Shown piece by piece: positions 29,234-37,542 of a DNA stretch of 64,000 nucleotides. Position 1 is the first letter of the stretch. The number at the start of each line of letters is the position of its first letter. A program made the translations under genes and the position numbers. The stretch is from Bradyrhizobium sp. ARR65 (lineage in GTDB: Bacteria; Pseudomonadota; Alphaproteobacteria; Rhizobiales; Xanthobacteraceae). The notes beneath the pieces are model-generated. The model ran no database searches. It was not told where the DNA came from and worked only from the letters and a program-made list of their open reading frames with translations. The stretch spans positions 24,587-88,586 of the forward strand of contig NZ_AWZU01000016.1 in the NCBI RefSeq assembly GCF_000472385.1, written 5' to 3'.

Positions 29234-29635
29234 ATGATTGGGCTAGTACTGGTGACCCATGGGCGCCTCGCCGACGAGTTCAAGGCGGCGCTCGAACACG
29301 TCATGGGTCCGCAAAAACAAATCGAAGCGGTCACGATCGGCGCCGAAGATGATTCCGATCTCTGTCGAAGCGACATCATTGAAGCGGTCAACCGCGTAGA
29401 TTCGGGCGATGGCGTTGCCATCCTCACCGATATGTTCGGCGGCACACCGTCCAACCTCGCAATCTCCTGCATGAGCCGCCCCAAGGTTGAAGTGCTCGCA
29501 GGCATCAATCTTCCCATGCTGGTCAAGCTCGCGAAGGTTCGCGAGGAGCGCTCGCTGCCTGACGCAATCGCGATGGCGCAGGAAGCCGGCCGCAAATACG
29601 TCACCATCGCCAGCCGCGTTCTCGCCGGCAAATGA
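29234..29635 (+). CDS. PTS EIIA component, mannose family
   Basis: 133 residues from ATG 29234, preceded by GAGGAG. The phosphorylated histidine is His9 in IGLVLVTHGRLADEF, and the family core AILTDMFGGTPSNLAISCM is intact. In Alphaproteobacteria this protein has no EIIB/EIIC partner and acts as a regulator, receiving phosphate from HPr. It overlaps the HPr gene by 4 nt. Enzyme I is not in the window. Confidence 0.94.
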   Translation: MIGLVLVTHGRLADEFKAALEHVMGPQKQIEAVTIGAEDDSDLCRSDIIEAVNRVDSGDGVAILTDMFGGTPSNLAISCMSRPKVEVLAGINLPMLVKLAKVREERSLPDAIAMAQEAGRKYVTIASRVLAGK

Positions 29636-29961
29636 GCGACGATGACGCGGCATTAGAGAACATTCCTGGGCCGCGGGTGCCCGAGGGGGCTATTTCCAAA
29701 GAGCTTCTGATCGTCAACAAGCGCGGGCTGCACGCACGCGCCTCCGCAAAATTTGTCCAGACCGTGGAGCGCTTCAGCGCCGAAGTCTGGGTGACTCGCG
29801 GCAGCGAGACCGTCGGCGGCACCTCGATCATGGGGCTGATGATGCTCGCAGCCGCGCCCGGCACCACCATCAAAGTCTCCGCGATCGGCGCTGAGGCGGA
29901 AGCCGCGCTTGCCGCCATCACCGAACTCGTCGAGAGCAAATTCAACGAAGAAGGGACGTGA
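29632..29961 (+). CDS. ptsH: Phosphocarrier protein HPr
   Basis: 109 residues with about 20 extra N-terminal residues before the HPr fold. The active histidine is His34 in VNKRGLHARASAKFV, and the serine target of HPrK is Ser65 in VGGTSIMGLMMLAA. The overlap with the EIIA gene (ATGA) shows one operon. With HPr kinase upstream, this forms the regulatory PTS branch of Hyphomicrobiales. An alternative start within the N-terminal extension cannot be excluded. Confidence 0.94.
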   Translation: MSDDDAALENIPGPRVPEGAISKELLIVNKRGLHARASAKFVQTVERFSAEVWVTRGSETVGGTSIMGLMMLAAAPGTTIKVSAIGAEAEAALAAITELVESKFNEEGT

Positions 29962-29984
29962 GAGGGCCACGCGATCTCTCTCCC

Positions 29985-30015
29985 GACGTCGTCCCGGCGA
30001 AAGCCGGAACAACGG
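29985..30015. repeat. Fragment of palindromic repeat
   Basis: GACGTCGTCCCGGCGAAAGC then CGGAAC matches one arm of the CCCGGCGAAGGCCGGG-type element seen at 11493-11615. It sits between the convergent HPr and glycosyltransferase genes. Confidence 0.45.
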
Positions 30016-30018
30016 CAG

Positions 30019-31611
30019 TTATTTCCCTGGCGGCTCGATATAGATCTTCCACGCGGTCGACGGGCCCGGATGGCCCTGGAAGAAGCGCTGCGTGCTCATC
30101 ACCAGTTGCTCGGCATTGGGCGCATTTTCCTTCATCCAGGCCTCGCACGTCGGCAGCCGTGCATCCGTCGTATCGCAAATCCCGATGAAGCCGAGTCGCT
30201 TGGCTTCGTCCAGCGACGTCAGCCCGGATGACCACACTTCGCCAGGCGTGAGCGGCGCCGGATGATCGGGGCTGTAGAAGGTCATGGGTTCGCCGATTTC
30301 AGTGGTGCCGGCCACCACGGCCCAGCGCGAGCCGAAGCGCATATGCCAGGCCTGCGTCAGCTCCCGCGCCAATTGCGATCGTGCGGCATAAGTGCTCGCA
30401 CCATTCGGGCTCTTAGGGATGTCGCTAAGCGCAATCCTGGGGGCGGCGGCGAGCGTAACGAGCGTGATCACCAGCCAGATCGCCATGATCCGAAACAGCG
30501 CCATCGCCGGCACGCGCAATCGAGGAATTGCGATCAGCGCGAGCGGCGTGAGGAAGAACAGCGAGATTCCCCAGTCGGTCTTCATGTAGATCGTGAAGGC
30601 AAGCGCGCCGAGCGGCGGCCCCACCGCGACGATGATCTGAATGATCCAGATGTTCAGTGCCTGCGAAAGCTTTACCGCCCCGTTAGGTCCCGACGACCAG
30701 ATCTGCGCCAGCAGCCGTGGCCGCCACGCCAGCGCCAGCAGACCGACCAGGATCGGAGCCGCGAGCAGCCCGGCATTATGCACGACATAACCGAGCACGA
30801 GCTGTGCGCTTTGCGCGCGGCTCGATAGCCCGTAGACATCGCCGGCATAGGTCAGCGGCACGAAATCGACCTGTTTCAGCCAGATCAGATGCGGAATCAT
30901 CGCAACGACCATTGTCACGATCGCGACCCATGGTGCGGGCGAGCGCAGGATCTTCAGGCGATCGGGGTGGATCAGCGCCGCGAGGCCAATGGCGCCGATC
31001 ATGGTCAGCACCCAGTATTTGGTCATCAGCGCCAGCGCGCCGGCGAGTCCGAGCCAGACGCCCGACAGCCAGCTACGCTTTTCGAAGGCATTGAGATAGG
31101 CCAGTACCAGCAGCGGCAGAGTGACAAGCTGCAGCAGATCTGGATTGTACTTGAAGCCCTTGAAATTGAAGATCGGATACAGCGCGAGCGTCACCATCAT
31201 GAAGAATGCGCGGCGGCGATCGACCACCCGCAGCGCGATGAGGTAGCAGAGCACGAGCCCCACGCTCACCGTTGTCATCGCCAGGAGGTAGGTGGCCCAG
31301 TCGGCGACCGGGAAGAAGCTGAACCAGAGGCCCGCGACCCACCCCGACAGGGGCGGATGCTTGCCGTAGCCCAACTGGAACTTTTGACCCCAGGCAAAGG
31401 CCTCCGCCACGTCCATATGGACGTCCTGCGCCGCCTTCAACTTGATCAGGATGAGGGTCCAGAGCAGGGCATGCAAAAGCGCAAAGGTAATCACGAGCCA
31501 GAGGCCGGTCTCGGGATCCCGGGCCCGGGCCACAAGCCACGCGGCAGGTCGCCGCAGCGTCAGACGGCGGCGTGCGCGCGAGGCGGCGGGTAACAAGGAT
31601 GCAGTCGGCAT
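30019..31611 (-). CDS. ArnT/PMT-type membrane glycosyltransferase (GT39/GT83-like)
   Basis: About 530 residues from ATG 31611 (a TTG at 31641 is an alternative, neither with a strong ribosome-binding site). At least nine hydrophobic segments are present, and the first loop carries HMDVAEAFAWGQKFQLGYGK then HPP, the acidic catalytic loop pattern of lipid-linked-sugar transferases. A periplasmic C-terminal domain (about residues 400-530) follows. Such enzymes transfer sugars from polyprenyl phosphate to lipid A, proteins or polysaccharide. The acceptor is unknown. Divergent from lepA. Confidence 0.82.
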   Translation of the reverse strand: MPTASLLPAASRARRRLTLRRPAAWLVARARDPETGLWLVITFALLHALLWTLILIKLKAAQDVHMDVAEAFAWGQKFQLGYGKHPPLSGWVAGLWFSFFPVADWATYLLAMTTVSVGLVLCYLIALRVVDRRRAFFMMVTLALYPIFNFKGFKYNPDLLQLVTLPLLVLAYLNAFEKRSWLSGVWLGLAGALALMTKYWVLTMIGAIGLAALIHPDRLKILRSPAPWVAIVTMVVAMIPHLIWLKQVDFVPLTYAGDVYGLSSRAQSAQLVLGYVVHNAGLLAAPILVGLLALAWRPRLLAQIWSSGPNGAVKLSQALNIWIIQIIVAVGPPLGALAFTIYMKTDWGISLFFLTPLALIAIPRLRVPAMALFRIMAIWLVITLVTLAAAPRIALSDIPKSPNGASTYAARSQLARELTQAWHMRFGSRWAVVAGTTEIGEPMTFYSPDHPAPLTPGEVWSSGLTSLDEAKRLGFIGICDTTDARLPTCEAWMKENAPNAEQLVMSTQRFFQGHPGPSTAWKIYIEPPGK

Positions 31612-31726
31612 GGCCTCACGCGTAGCGCTTTTTGGGAGCAAGTGGAATCAGCTTGGCGTGAACAAAAGCCCTTAGAATAAAGCTATATGGTTGCCGGCCA
31701 GAGGGGCCAATGCTATCCCGCCGCCC

Positions 31727-33538
31727 ATGACGACCGTGCCCATTTCCAACATCCGCAACTTCTCCATCGTCGCCCATATCGACCATGGCAAGTCGACCCT
31801 TGCCGACCGCCTGATCCAGATGACCGGCGGCCTGTCGGATCGCGAAATGGCGGGCAAGGAACAGGTGCTCGATTCCATGGATATCGAGCGCGAGCGCGGC
31901 ATCACCATCAAGGCACAGACCGTGCGGCTGCACTACCGCGCCAAGGACGGCCAGGACTACATCTTCAATCTGATGGACACGCCCGGCCATGTCGACTTCG
32001 CCTACGAGGTCTCGCGCTCGCTGGCGGCCTGCGAAGGATCGCTCTTGGTGGTCGACGCGAGCCAGGGCGTGGAAGCGCAGACACTCGCCAACGTCTATCA
32101 GGCGCTCGACAACAACCACGAGATCGTGCCGGTCCTGAACAAGATCGATCTGCCGGCCGCCGAGCCCGAAAAGATCAAGCAGCAGATCGAGGATGTGATC
32201 GGCATCGATGCATCCGATGCTATCATGATTTCCGCCAAGACGGGCCAGGGCATTCCCGACGTGCTGGAGGCGATCGTCACCCGCTTGCCACCGCCGAAAG
32301 GCGATCGCGACGCGACGTTGAAGGCGCTCCTGGTCGATAGCTGGTACGACGTCTATCTCGGCGTCGTCGTCTTGATCCGCGTCGTCGACGGCGTGATGAA
32401 GAAGGGTAGCCGCATCCGGATGATGGGCACGAAAGCGGCCTATGACGTCGAGCGCGTCGGTTTCTTCACGCCGAAGATGCAACAGGTCGACGAACTTGGT
32501 CCCGGCGAGATCGGCTTCATTACGGCTGCGATCAAAGAGGTCGCCGACACCCGCGTTGGCGACACCATCACCGATGACAAGAACCCGGTGAAGGAGATGC
32601 TGCCGGGCTTCAAGCCCGCGATCCCCGTGGTGTTCTGCGGCCTGTTCCCGGTCGATGCCGACGATTTCGAATCCCTGCGCGCGGCAATGGGAAAATTGCG
32701 CCTCAACGACGCAAGCTTTTCCTTCGAGATGGAGACCTCGGCCGCGCTCGGCTTCGGCTTCCGCTGCGGTTTTCTGGGCCTGTTGCATCTGGAGATCATT
32801 CAAGAGCGCCTGTCGCGCGAATTCGATCTCAACCTGATCGCGACCGCGCCGAGCGTGATCTACAAGATGCATCTGACCGACGGCTCGCTGATCGAGATCC
32901 ACAATCCCGTCGATATGCCCGACGTGGTCAAGATCGCCGAGATCGAGGAGCCCTGGATCGAGGCCACCATCCTCACGCCGGACGAATATCTCGGCAGCGT
33001 GCTGAAGCTTTGCCAGGACCGGCGCGGCTCGCAGAAAGAGCTCACCTATGTCGGCAGCCGCGCCATGGTGAAATATGACCTGCCGCTGAACGAAGTGGTG
33101 TTCGATTTCTACGATCGCCTGAAATCCGTCTCCAAGGGCTACGCCTCGTTCGATTATCACCTGACCGACTACAGGCCCGCCGATCTCGTGAAGATGCAGA
33201 TTCTGGTGAACGGCGAGCCGGTGGATGCGCTGTCGATGCTGGTGCATCGCACCCGTGCCGAGGGCCGCGGCCGCGCCATGGTCGAAAAGATGAAAGAGCT
33301 GATCCCGCCGCACATGTTCCAGATTCCGATCCAGGCGGCGATCGGCGGCAAGGTGATCGCGCGCGAGACCGTGCGCGCACTGCGCAAGGACGTCACCGCG
33401 AAATGCTATGGCGGCGACATCACGCGCAAGCGCAAGCTTTTGGAGAAGCAGAAAGAAGGCAAGAAGCGGATGCGCCAGTTCGGCAAGGTCGACATCCCGC
33501 AGGAAGCCTTTATCGCCGCGCTGAAGGTGGATAGCTGA
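31727..33538 (+). CDS. lepA: Elongation factor 4 (LepA)
   Basis: 603 residues from ATG 31727; an in-frame earlier start adds 12 residues that do not match the family. G1 is AHIDHGKSTLADRL, G3 DTPGHVDF, G4 NKIDLP and G5 region SAKTG. Domain II and the LepA-specific C-terminal segment (KEGKKRMRQFGKVDIPQEAF) are complete. It is a ribosome-associated GTPase that promotes back-translocation or late assembly of 30S subunits. Nothing unusual. Confidence 0.97.
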   Translation: MTTVPISNIRNFSIVAHIDHGKSTLADRLIQMTGGLSDREMAGKEQVLDSMDIERERGITIKAQTVRLHYRAKDGQDYIFNLMDTPGHVDFAYEVSRSLAACEGSLLVVDASQGVEAQTLANVYQALDNNHEIVPVLNKIDLPAAEPEKIKQQIEDVIGIDASDAIMISAKTGQGIPDVLEAIVTRLPPPKGDRDATLKALLVDSWYDVYLGVVVLIRVVDGVMKKGSRIRMMGTKAAYDVERVGFFTPKMQQVDELGPGEIGFITAAIKEVADTRVGDTITDDKNPVKEMLPGFKPAIPVVFCGLFPVDADDFESLRAAMGKLRLNDASFSFEMETSAALGFGFRCGFLGLLHLEIIQERLSREFDLNLIATAPSVIYKMHLTDGSLIEIHNPVDMPDVVKIAEIEEPWIEATILTPDEYLGSVLKLCQDRRGSQKELTYVGSRAMVKYDLPLNEVVFDFYDRLKSVSKGYASFDYHLTDYRPADLVKMQILVNGEPVDALSMLVHRTRAEGRGRAMVEKMKELIPPHMFQIPIQAAIGGKVIARETVRALRKDVTAKCYGGDITRKRKLLEKQKEGKKRMRQFGKVDIPQEAFIAALKVDS

Positions 33539-33544
33539 AATTGA

Positions 33545-33641
33545 CGTCATTCCGAGGCACGCCGATAGGCGTGAACCCGGAATCTGGAGATTGTGGCGCG
33601 AGATTTCCGGGCTCGCGCTTTCAGCGCGCCCCGGAATGACA
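33545..33641. repeat. Palindromic intergenic repeat
   Basis: GTCATTCCGAGGCACGCCG ... ACCCGGAATCT, then AGATTTCCGGGCTCGCGC ... CCCCGGAATGAC. It shares the inner dyad and ends of the elements at 18187 and 21911. Located downstream of lepA. Confidence 0.8.
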
Positions 33642-33724
33642 GTGTTGCCCATCTTGCTCTCTTCCGCCGGATAGATCACCATTGCGACCTCCAATCAGAC
33701 CCAAAAAGGGCGGAGGAAACGCGA

Positions 33725-34897
33725 ATGAACCGGCTTCCCGCATTCGGCCTTGTCGAGCGCGCACGCGCATTGCAACCACTGATCACGCGGGAGGCCGAGG
33801 AGATCGAACGGACACGGCGGCTGACGCCGGCGGTCACCGCCGCCTTGATCGAGAACGGCCTTTATCGGGCACTGTTGCCGCAGAACTTGGGCGGCGCGGA
33901 AGCGCCGCTCGAAGTGTTCATGCAGATGCAGGAGGAGGTCGCCAAGGCCGACGCATCAACCGCCTGGTGTCTTGGCCAATGCAGCGTCTGCGCCATGATC
34001 GCGGCCTATCTCGATCACGACGTCGCGGAGGAGATCTTCAACACGGCACCGGGCATCCTGGCCTGGGGGGCCATCGCCCATTCGGTGCGCGCGGTCCCCG
34101 GCGGTTACAAAGCGAGCGCGCGCTGGGATTTCGCGTCGGGCTCACGGCAGGCGAGTTGGCTCGGCGCGCATGTTAGAATCGAGGAAGCAGACGGCACGCC
34201 GCGCAAGAGACCGGACGGTTCGCCCGAAATTCGCACCATCCTGTTTCCGGTGACCAGCGCCACGATGTATGACGTCTGGGACGTCATCGGCCTCAAGGGC
34301 ACCGGGACCGACTCCTATTCGGTCGACGATCTCTTCATCCCGGAAAAATACACAGCGCTTCGCGACGAGCCTGCGGCCTTGCGCGAGGCAGGGCCGCTTT
34401 ACAAGCTCTCCACCAACATGGTGTTCAGCATGGGCTTTGCCGCGACCGCGCTAGGCGTGGCGCGCGCCACGCTCGATGCCGCGATCGAGCTGTCGCGCAA
34501 AAAGACGCCGCAAGGCCTTTCCGCGATGCGCGAGAACAACGCCGTTCAGGGCCTGATCGGCCGCACCGAGGCCTCCTTGCGAGCCGCGCGGGCCTATCTC
34601 TACGCCACCGCAGCCGAGGTCTGGCGCGATCTGGAAGCCGGCGCAGCCATCTCCGAAGATAATCGGATCGCGCTCCGCATCGCCGCAACCTGGACGATCC
34701 ACCAGGCGGCCTCCGTGGTCGATACCGCCTATCACATGGCCGGCGCCACCGCCGTGTTCGCCGCAAACCCGTTCGAGCGGCGCTTCCGCGACATGCATGC
34801 CATCGCCCAGCAAATCCAGGCCCGCGACACCCATTACGAGGACGCCGGGCGGGCGATCCTTTCGGGCGAGCTGCAAGGGCCGCCCATGACGCGCTGA
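33725..34897 (+). CDS. Flavin-dependent monooxygenase, acyl-CoA dehydrogenase fold (HsaA/DszC-like)
   Basis: 390 residues from ATG 33725, preceded by GGAGG. N-terminal helical domain (LPQNLGGAEAPLEVFMQMQE), a middle beta domain (SARWDFASGSRQASWLGAHV) and a C-terminal four-helix bundle ending RDMHAIAQQIQARDTHYED match the two-component flavin monooxygenases such as HsaA, HpaB-like and DszC. They hydroxylate aromatic or S-heterocyclic substrates with reduced flavin from a partner. No flavin reductase adjoins it; one lies 22 kb away at 56969. The substrate is unknown. Confidence 0.82.
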   Translation: MNRLPAFGLVERARALQPLITREAEEIERTRRLTPAVTAALIENGLYRALLPQNLGGAEAPLEVFMQMQEEVAKADASTAWCLGQCSVCAMIAAYLDHDVAEEIFNTAPGILAWGAIAHSVRAVPGGYKASARWDFASGSRQASWLGAHVRIEEADGTPRKRPDGSPEIRTILFPVTSATMYDVWDVIGLKGTGTDSYSVDDLFIPEKYTALRDEPAALREAGPLYKLSTNMVFSMGFAATALGVARATLDAAIELSRKKTPQGLSAMRENNAVQGLIGRTEASLRAARAYLYATAAEVWRDLEAGAAISEDNRIALRIAATWTIHQAASVVDTAYHMAGATAVFAANPFERRFRDMHAIAQQIQARDTHYEDAGRAILSGELQGPPMTR

Positions 34898-35009
34898 GCG
34901 GATCGTAGCGCCGCGCGGCTGCGACTTATGGCTAGGCGCAGACGTACCGTAGCATTAAGCAATATTAATCAATCTTGGGTATCCCGAACCACTCTGGTGA
35001 AGTTCGGGA

Positions 35010-36983
35010 ATGCCCATGTTCAAGCTTCGTTCCATCGCCGCCCGCCTGATCCTCGCGATTTCGCTTACCGTCGCGGCGGCCTGCGGAATCCTCGGGACTT
35101 TCTCGATCCTGCAGCAACGCTCGCTGACGCGCCTCGCGCTCGAACAGCAGCTCAAGCTGGATTATGACAGCGTGGTCGCCGCGATCGACTATGAGGGGCG
35201 CGCGACGCTCGCCGTCAGCTCGACCATCGCGGCGCTGCCGCCGGTTGCCGACGCCATTGCCAAAGGCGATCGCGACGCGCTGGGCGCGCTGCTTGTCGGC
35301 GCCAACAAGGCGCTGAAGGAGCAAGGCATCCCGCTGATCTCGTTCCAGACGCCCCCGGCGACCACATTCTACCGGGTACACAACCCCAAGACCTTCGGAG
35401 ACGATGTCTCCAAGCGCCGCATCACGGTTGCGGAAGCCCTCAGGGCCGGCCGGCAAATTGTCGGGGCCGAACCGGCGCTGGAGTCGCTGGGGATTTTTGG
35501 CATGACGCCGATCATGCGAGACGGCAAGGCCTTTGCGAATGTCGACGTCGGCGCCGCCTTCGGCAAAGAGTTCGTCGAGCGTGCCAAGCAGCGCTTCGGC
35601 ATCGACCTCGCCGTGCAATGGTTCGACGGCAAGAGCTTTAAGAGACTGTCCTCCACCTTCGGTGACGTCGAGGTTGCCACGCCTGAGGAGCTGAAGGCCG
35701 TGTTCGGGGGTGCGACACTGCACCGCGAGCTCACGTTCCAGGGGCATTCGGCCGCCATCTATATCGGACAGATCAACAATTATGCCGGCCAGCCGCTCGC
35801 GGTGCTCGAGATCGTCAAGGATATCACCGAATACGAAGCCGCCGCGACCCGCGCGCAAACGACCCTGCTGCTGGCGACGCTCGTCATTCTGGCTGGCGCC
35901 GCCCTGCTGGCCTTCCTGCTCGGCCGCGGCATGTCGCGTCCGCTGACCGCGATCACCGCGGTGATGAACCGCCTGTCGAGCGGCGATACGTCGGTGGCCA
36001 TTCCGGGCGGCGACCGCATGGACGAGGTCGGCACCATGGCGCAGGCGGTGGACGTCTTCCGCCTTAACATGATCGAGACGCAGAAGCTGCGCGAGGCGCA
36101 GGAGGCGGCCAAGCTGGAGACCGAGCGCGAGAAGCGAGCGCTGCAGAAGCAAATGGCCGATCGTTTCGAAGCGGATGTCAAGAGCGTGGTGGCCGCTGTC
36201 GCGAAGGCCACCGAAGAGATGCAACGCGCCGCCGGCGAGATCGCCACCAGCGTGAACGGGACCTCGCAACGCGCGGCGGCCGCGGCTGCGGCATCGGAGG
36301 AGGCGTCCGCCAGTGTCGGCACGGTGGCCGCCGCAACGGAGGAGCTTGCCTCGTCGGTGGCGGAGATCGGCCGTCAGGTGACCCACTCCTCGGGCGTTGC
36401 GGACGAAGCGGTCGGCAAGGCCGACAAGACCACGGAAATGGTCGCAAGCCTTGCCTCCGCTGCGGAGCGGATCGGCGACGTGCTGCGGCTGATTGACGCG
36501 ATCGCGAGCCAGACCAACCTGCTCGCGCTCAACGCAACGATCGAAGCGGCGCGCGCAGGGGAAGCCGGTCGCGGCTTCGCCGTGGTCGCCGCCGAGGTCA
36601 AGGAGCTCGCGGGCCAGACCGCGAAGGCGACCGAGGAGATCGCAGCCCAGGTCGCCGCGATCCAGTCCGCGACTGGCAATTGCGTCACCGCCATCGGCGG
36701 CATCAGCCAGACCATCCGCGACATCAGCGGCATTGCCGCCAGCATCGCTGCCGCGGTCGAGGAGCAGGATTCGGCTACGCGCGAGATCGCGCGCAGCGTG
36801 CAGCAGGCCGCAGCCGGCACCAGCGAGGTCTCGCAGAACGTTGCCGGCGCAAGCCATGCAGCCGACCGCTCGCGCGCATTGGCGGAAAGCGTGATGACGG
36901 CATCGGGCCAGCTCAGCCGGCACGCCGCCGCGTTGTTCGAAAGCGTGGATACGTTCCTGGCCGGCCTGCGCGACGCAGCCTAG
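35010..36983 (+). CDS. Methyl-accepting chemotaxis protein (Cache sensor)
   Basis: 657 residues. TM1 (about 10-31), a periplasmic sensor of about 240 residues resembling a double Cache domain (FYRVHNPKTFGDDVSKRRIT; GDVEVATPEELKAVF), TM2 (about 284-305) and a HAMP domain (RPLTAITAVMNRLSSGDTSV) are present. The cytoplasmic coiled coil follows with the hairpin tip IASQTNLLALNATIEAARAG and EAGRGFAVVAAEVKELAG. It relays ligand binding to CheA. No che genes are near, so it is an orphan receptor. The ligand is not predictable. Confidence 0.92.
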   Translation: MPMFKLRSIAARLILAISLTVAAACGILGTFSILQQRSLTRLALEQQLKLDYDSVVAAIDYEGRATLAVSSTIAALPPVADAIAKGDRDALGALLVGANKALKEQGIPLISFQTPPATTFYRVHNPKTFGDDVSKRRITVAEALRAGRQIVGAEPALESLGIFGMTPIMRDGKAFANVDVGAAFGKEFVERAKQRFGIDLAVQWFDGKSFKRLSSTFGDVEVATPEELKAVFGGATLHRELTFQGHSAAIYIGQINNYAGQPLAVLEIVKDITEYEAAATRAQTTLLLATLVILAGAALLAFLLGRGMSRPLTAITAVMNRLSSGDTSVAIPGGDRMDEVGTMAQAVDVFRLNMIETQKLREAQEAAKLETEREKRALQKQMADRFEADVKSVVAAVAKATEEMQRAAGEIATSVNGTSQRAAAAAAASEEASASVGTVAAATEELASSVAEIGRQVTHSSGVADEAVGKADKTTEMVASLASAAERIGDVLRLIDAIASQTNLLALNATIEAARAGEAGRGFAVVAAEVKELAGQTAKATEEIAAQVAAIQSATGNCVTAIGGISQTIRDISGIAASIAAAVEEQDSATREIARSVQQAAAGTSEVSQNVAGASHAADRSRALAESVMTASGQLSRHAAALFESVDTFLAGLRDAA

Positions 36984-37067
36984 CTAACTGGATCGACGAA
37001 CCGAATTCGCGTCGTCAACGCGAGGGTAGTCGCGCCAGGATCGCCACGCCGAGAGGGGTGCACCGCG

Positions 37068-37541
37068 ATGCCGATGCAATCGAGAAAGCGTGCGACGAAC
37101 GCCCGGCCGAGCCGCCGCCCGGCTCCTCCCGATCCCTCCGTGGCGGCAATATTCAGCAGCTACCCGAGGCCGCTGCGGGCAAAATTGCTGGCGCTCCGGC
37201 GGCTGATCTTCGATACCGCCAGCGCCATCGAAGGCGTAGGTGCGCTGGAAGAAGCCATCAAATGGGGACAGGTCAGCTATCTCACCAGCGAAACCAAGAG
37301 CGGCAGCACCATCCGCATCGACCAGGTGAAATCCGCGGCCAACCAATACGCCGTCTATTTTCATTGCCAGACCAATTTGGTCGAAACGTTTCGCGAGCTC
37401 CATCCGGAACTCACTTACGGCGGCAATCGAAGCATTCTGCTTGACGGCGCGAGGCCTCTGCCGAAGAGGGCACTTCGCCATTGCGTGGCGCTTGCGCTCA
37501 CCTATCATCTCGACAAGCACAAGAACACGCGCATCAGGTAA
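37068..37541 (+). CDS. DUF1801 domain-containing protein
   Basis: 157 residues with a basic N-terminus (SRKRATNARPSRRPAPP). The core YPRPLRAKLLALRRLIFDTA, then EEAIKWGQVSYLTSETKSGS and YAVYFHCQTNLVETF match DUF1801 (YdhG-like, SufE/frataxin-like fold). The function of the family is not established. It follows the chemoreceptor by 84 nt and ends 1 nt before the convergent GGDEF-EAL gene. Confidence 0.8.
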   Translation: MPMQSRKRATNARPSRRPAPPDPSVAAIFSSYPRPLRAKLLALRRLIFDTASAIEGVGALEEAIKWGQVSYLTSETKSGSTIRIDQVKSAANQYAVYFHCQTNLVETFRELHPELTYGGNRSILLDGARPLPKRALRHCVALALTYHLDKHKNTRIR

Positions 37542-37542
37542 T

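Noticed and set aside
31616..33694. 692-codon open frame on the minus strand opposite lepA
   Set aside because: It mirrors lepA, shows biased composition (His, Asp, Arg, Leu) and no family features; it is an antisense shadow common in GC-rich DNA.
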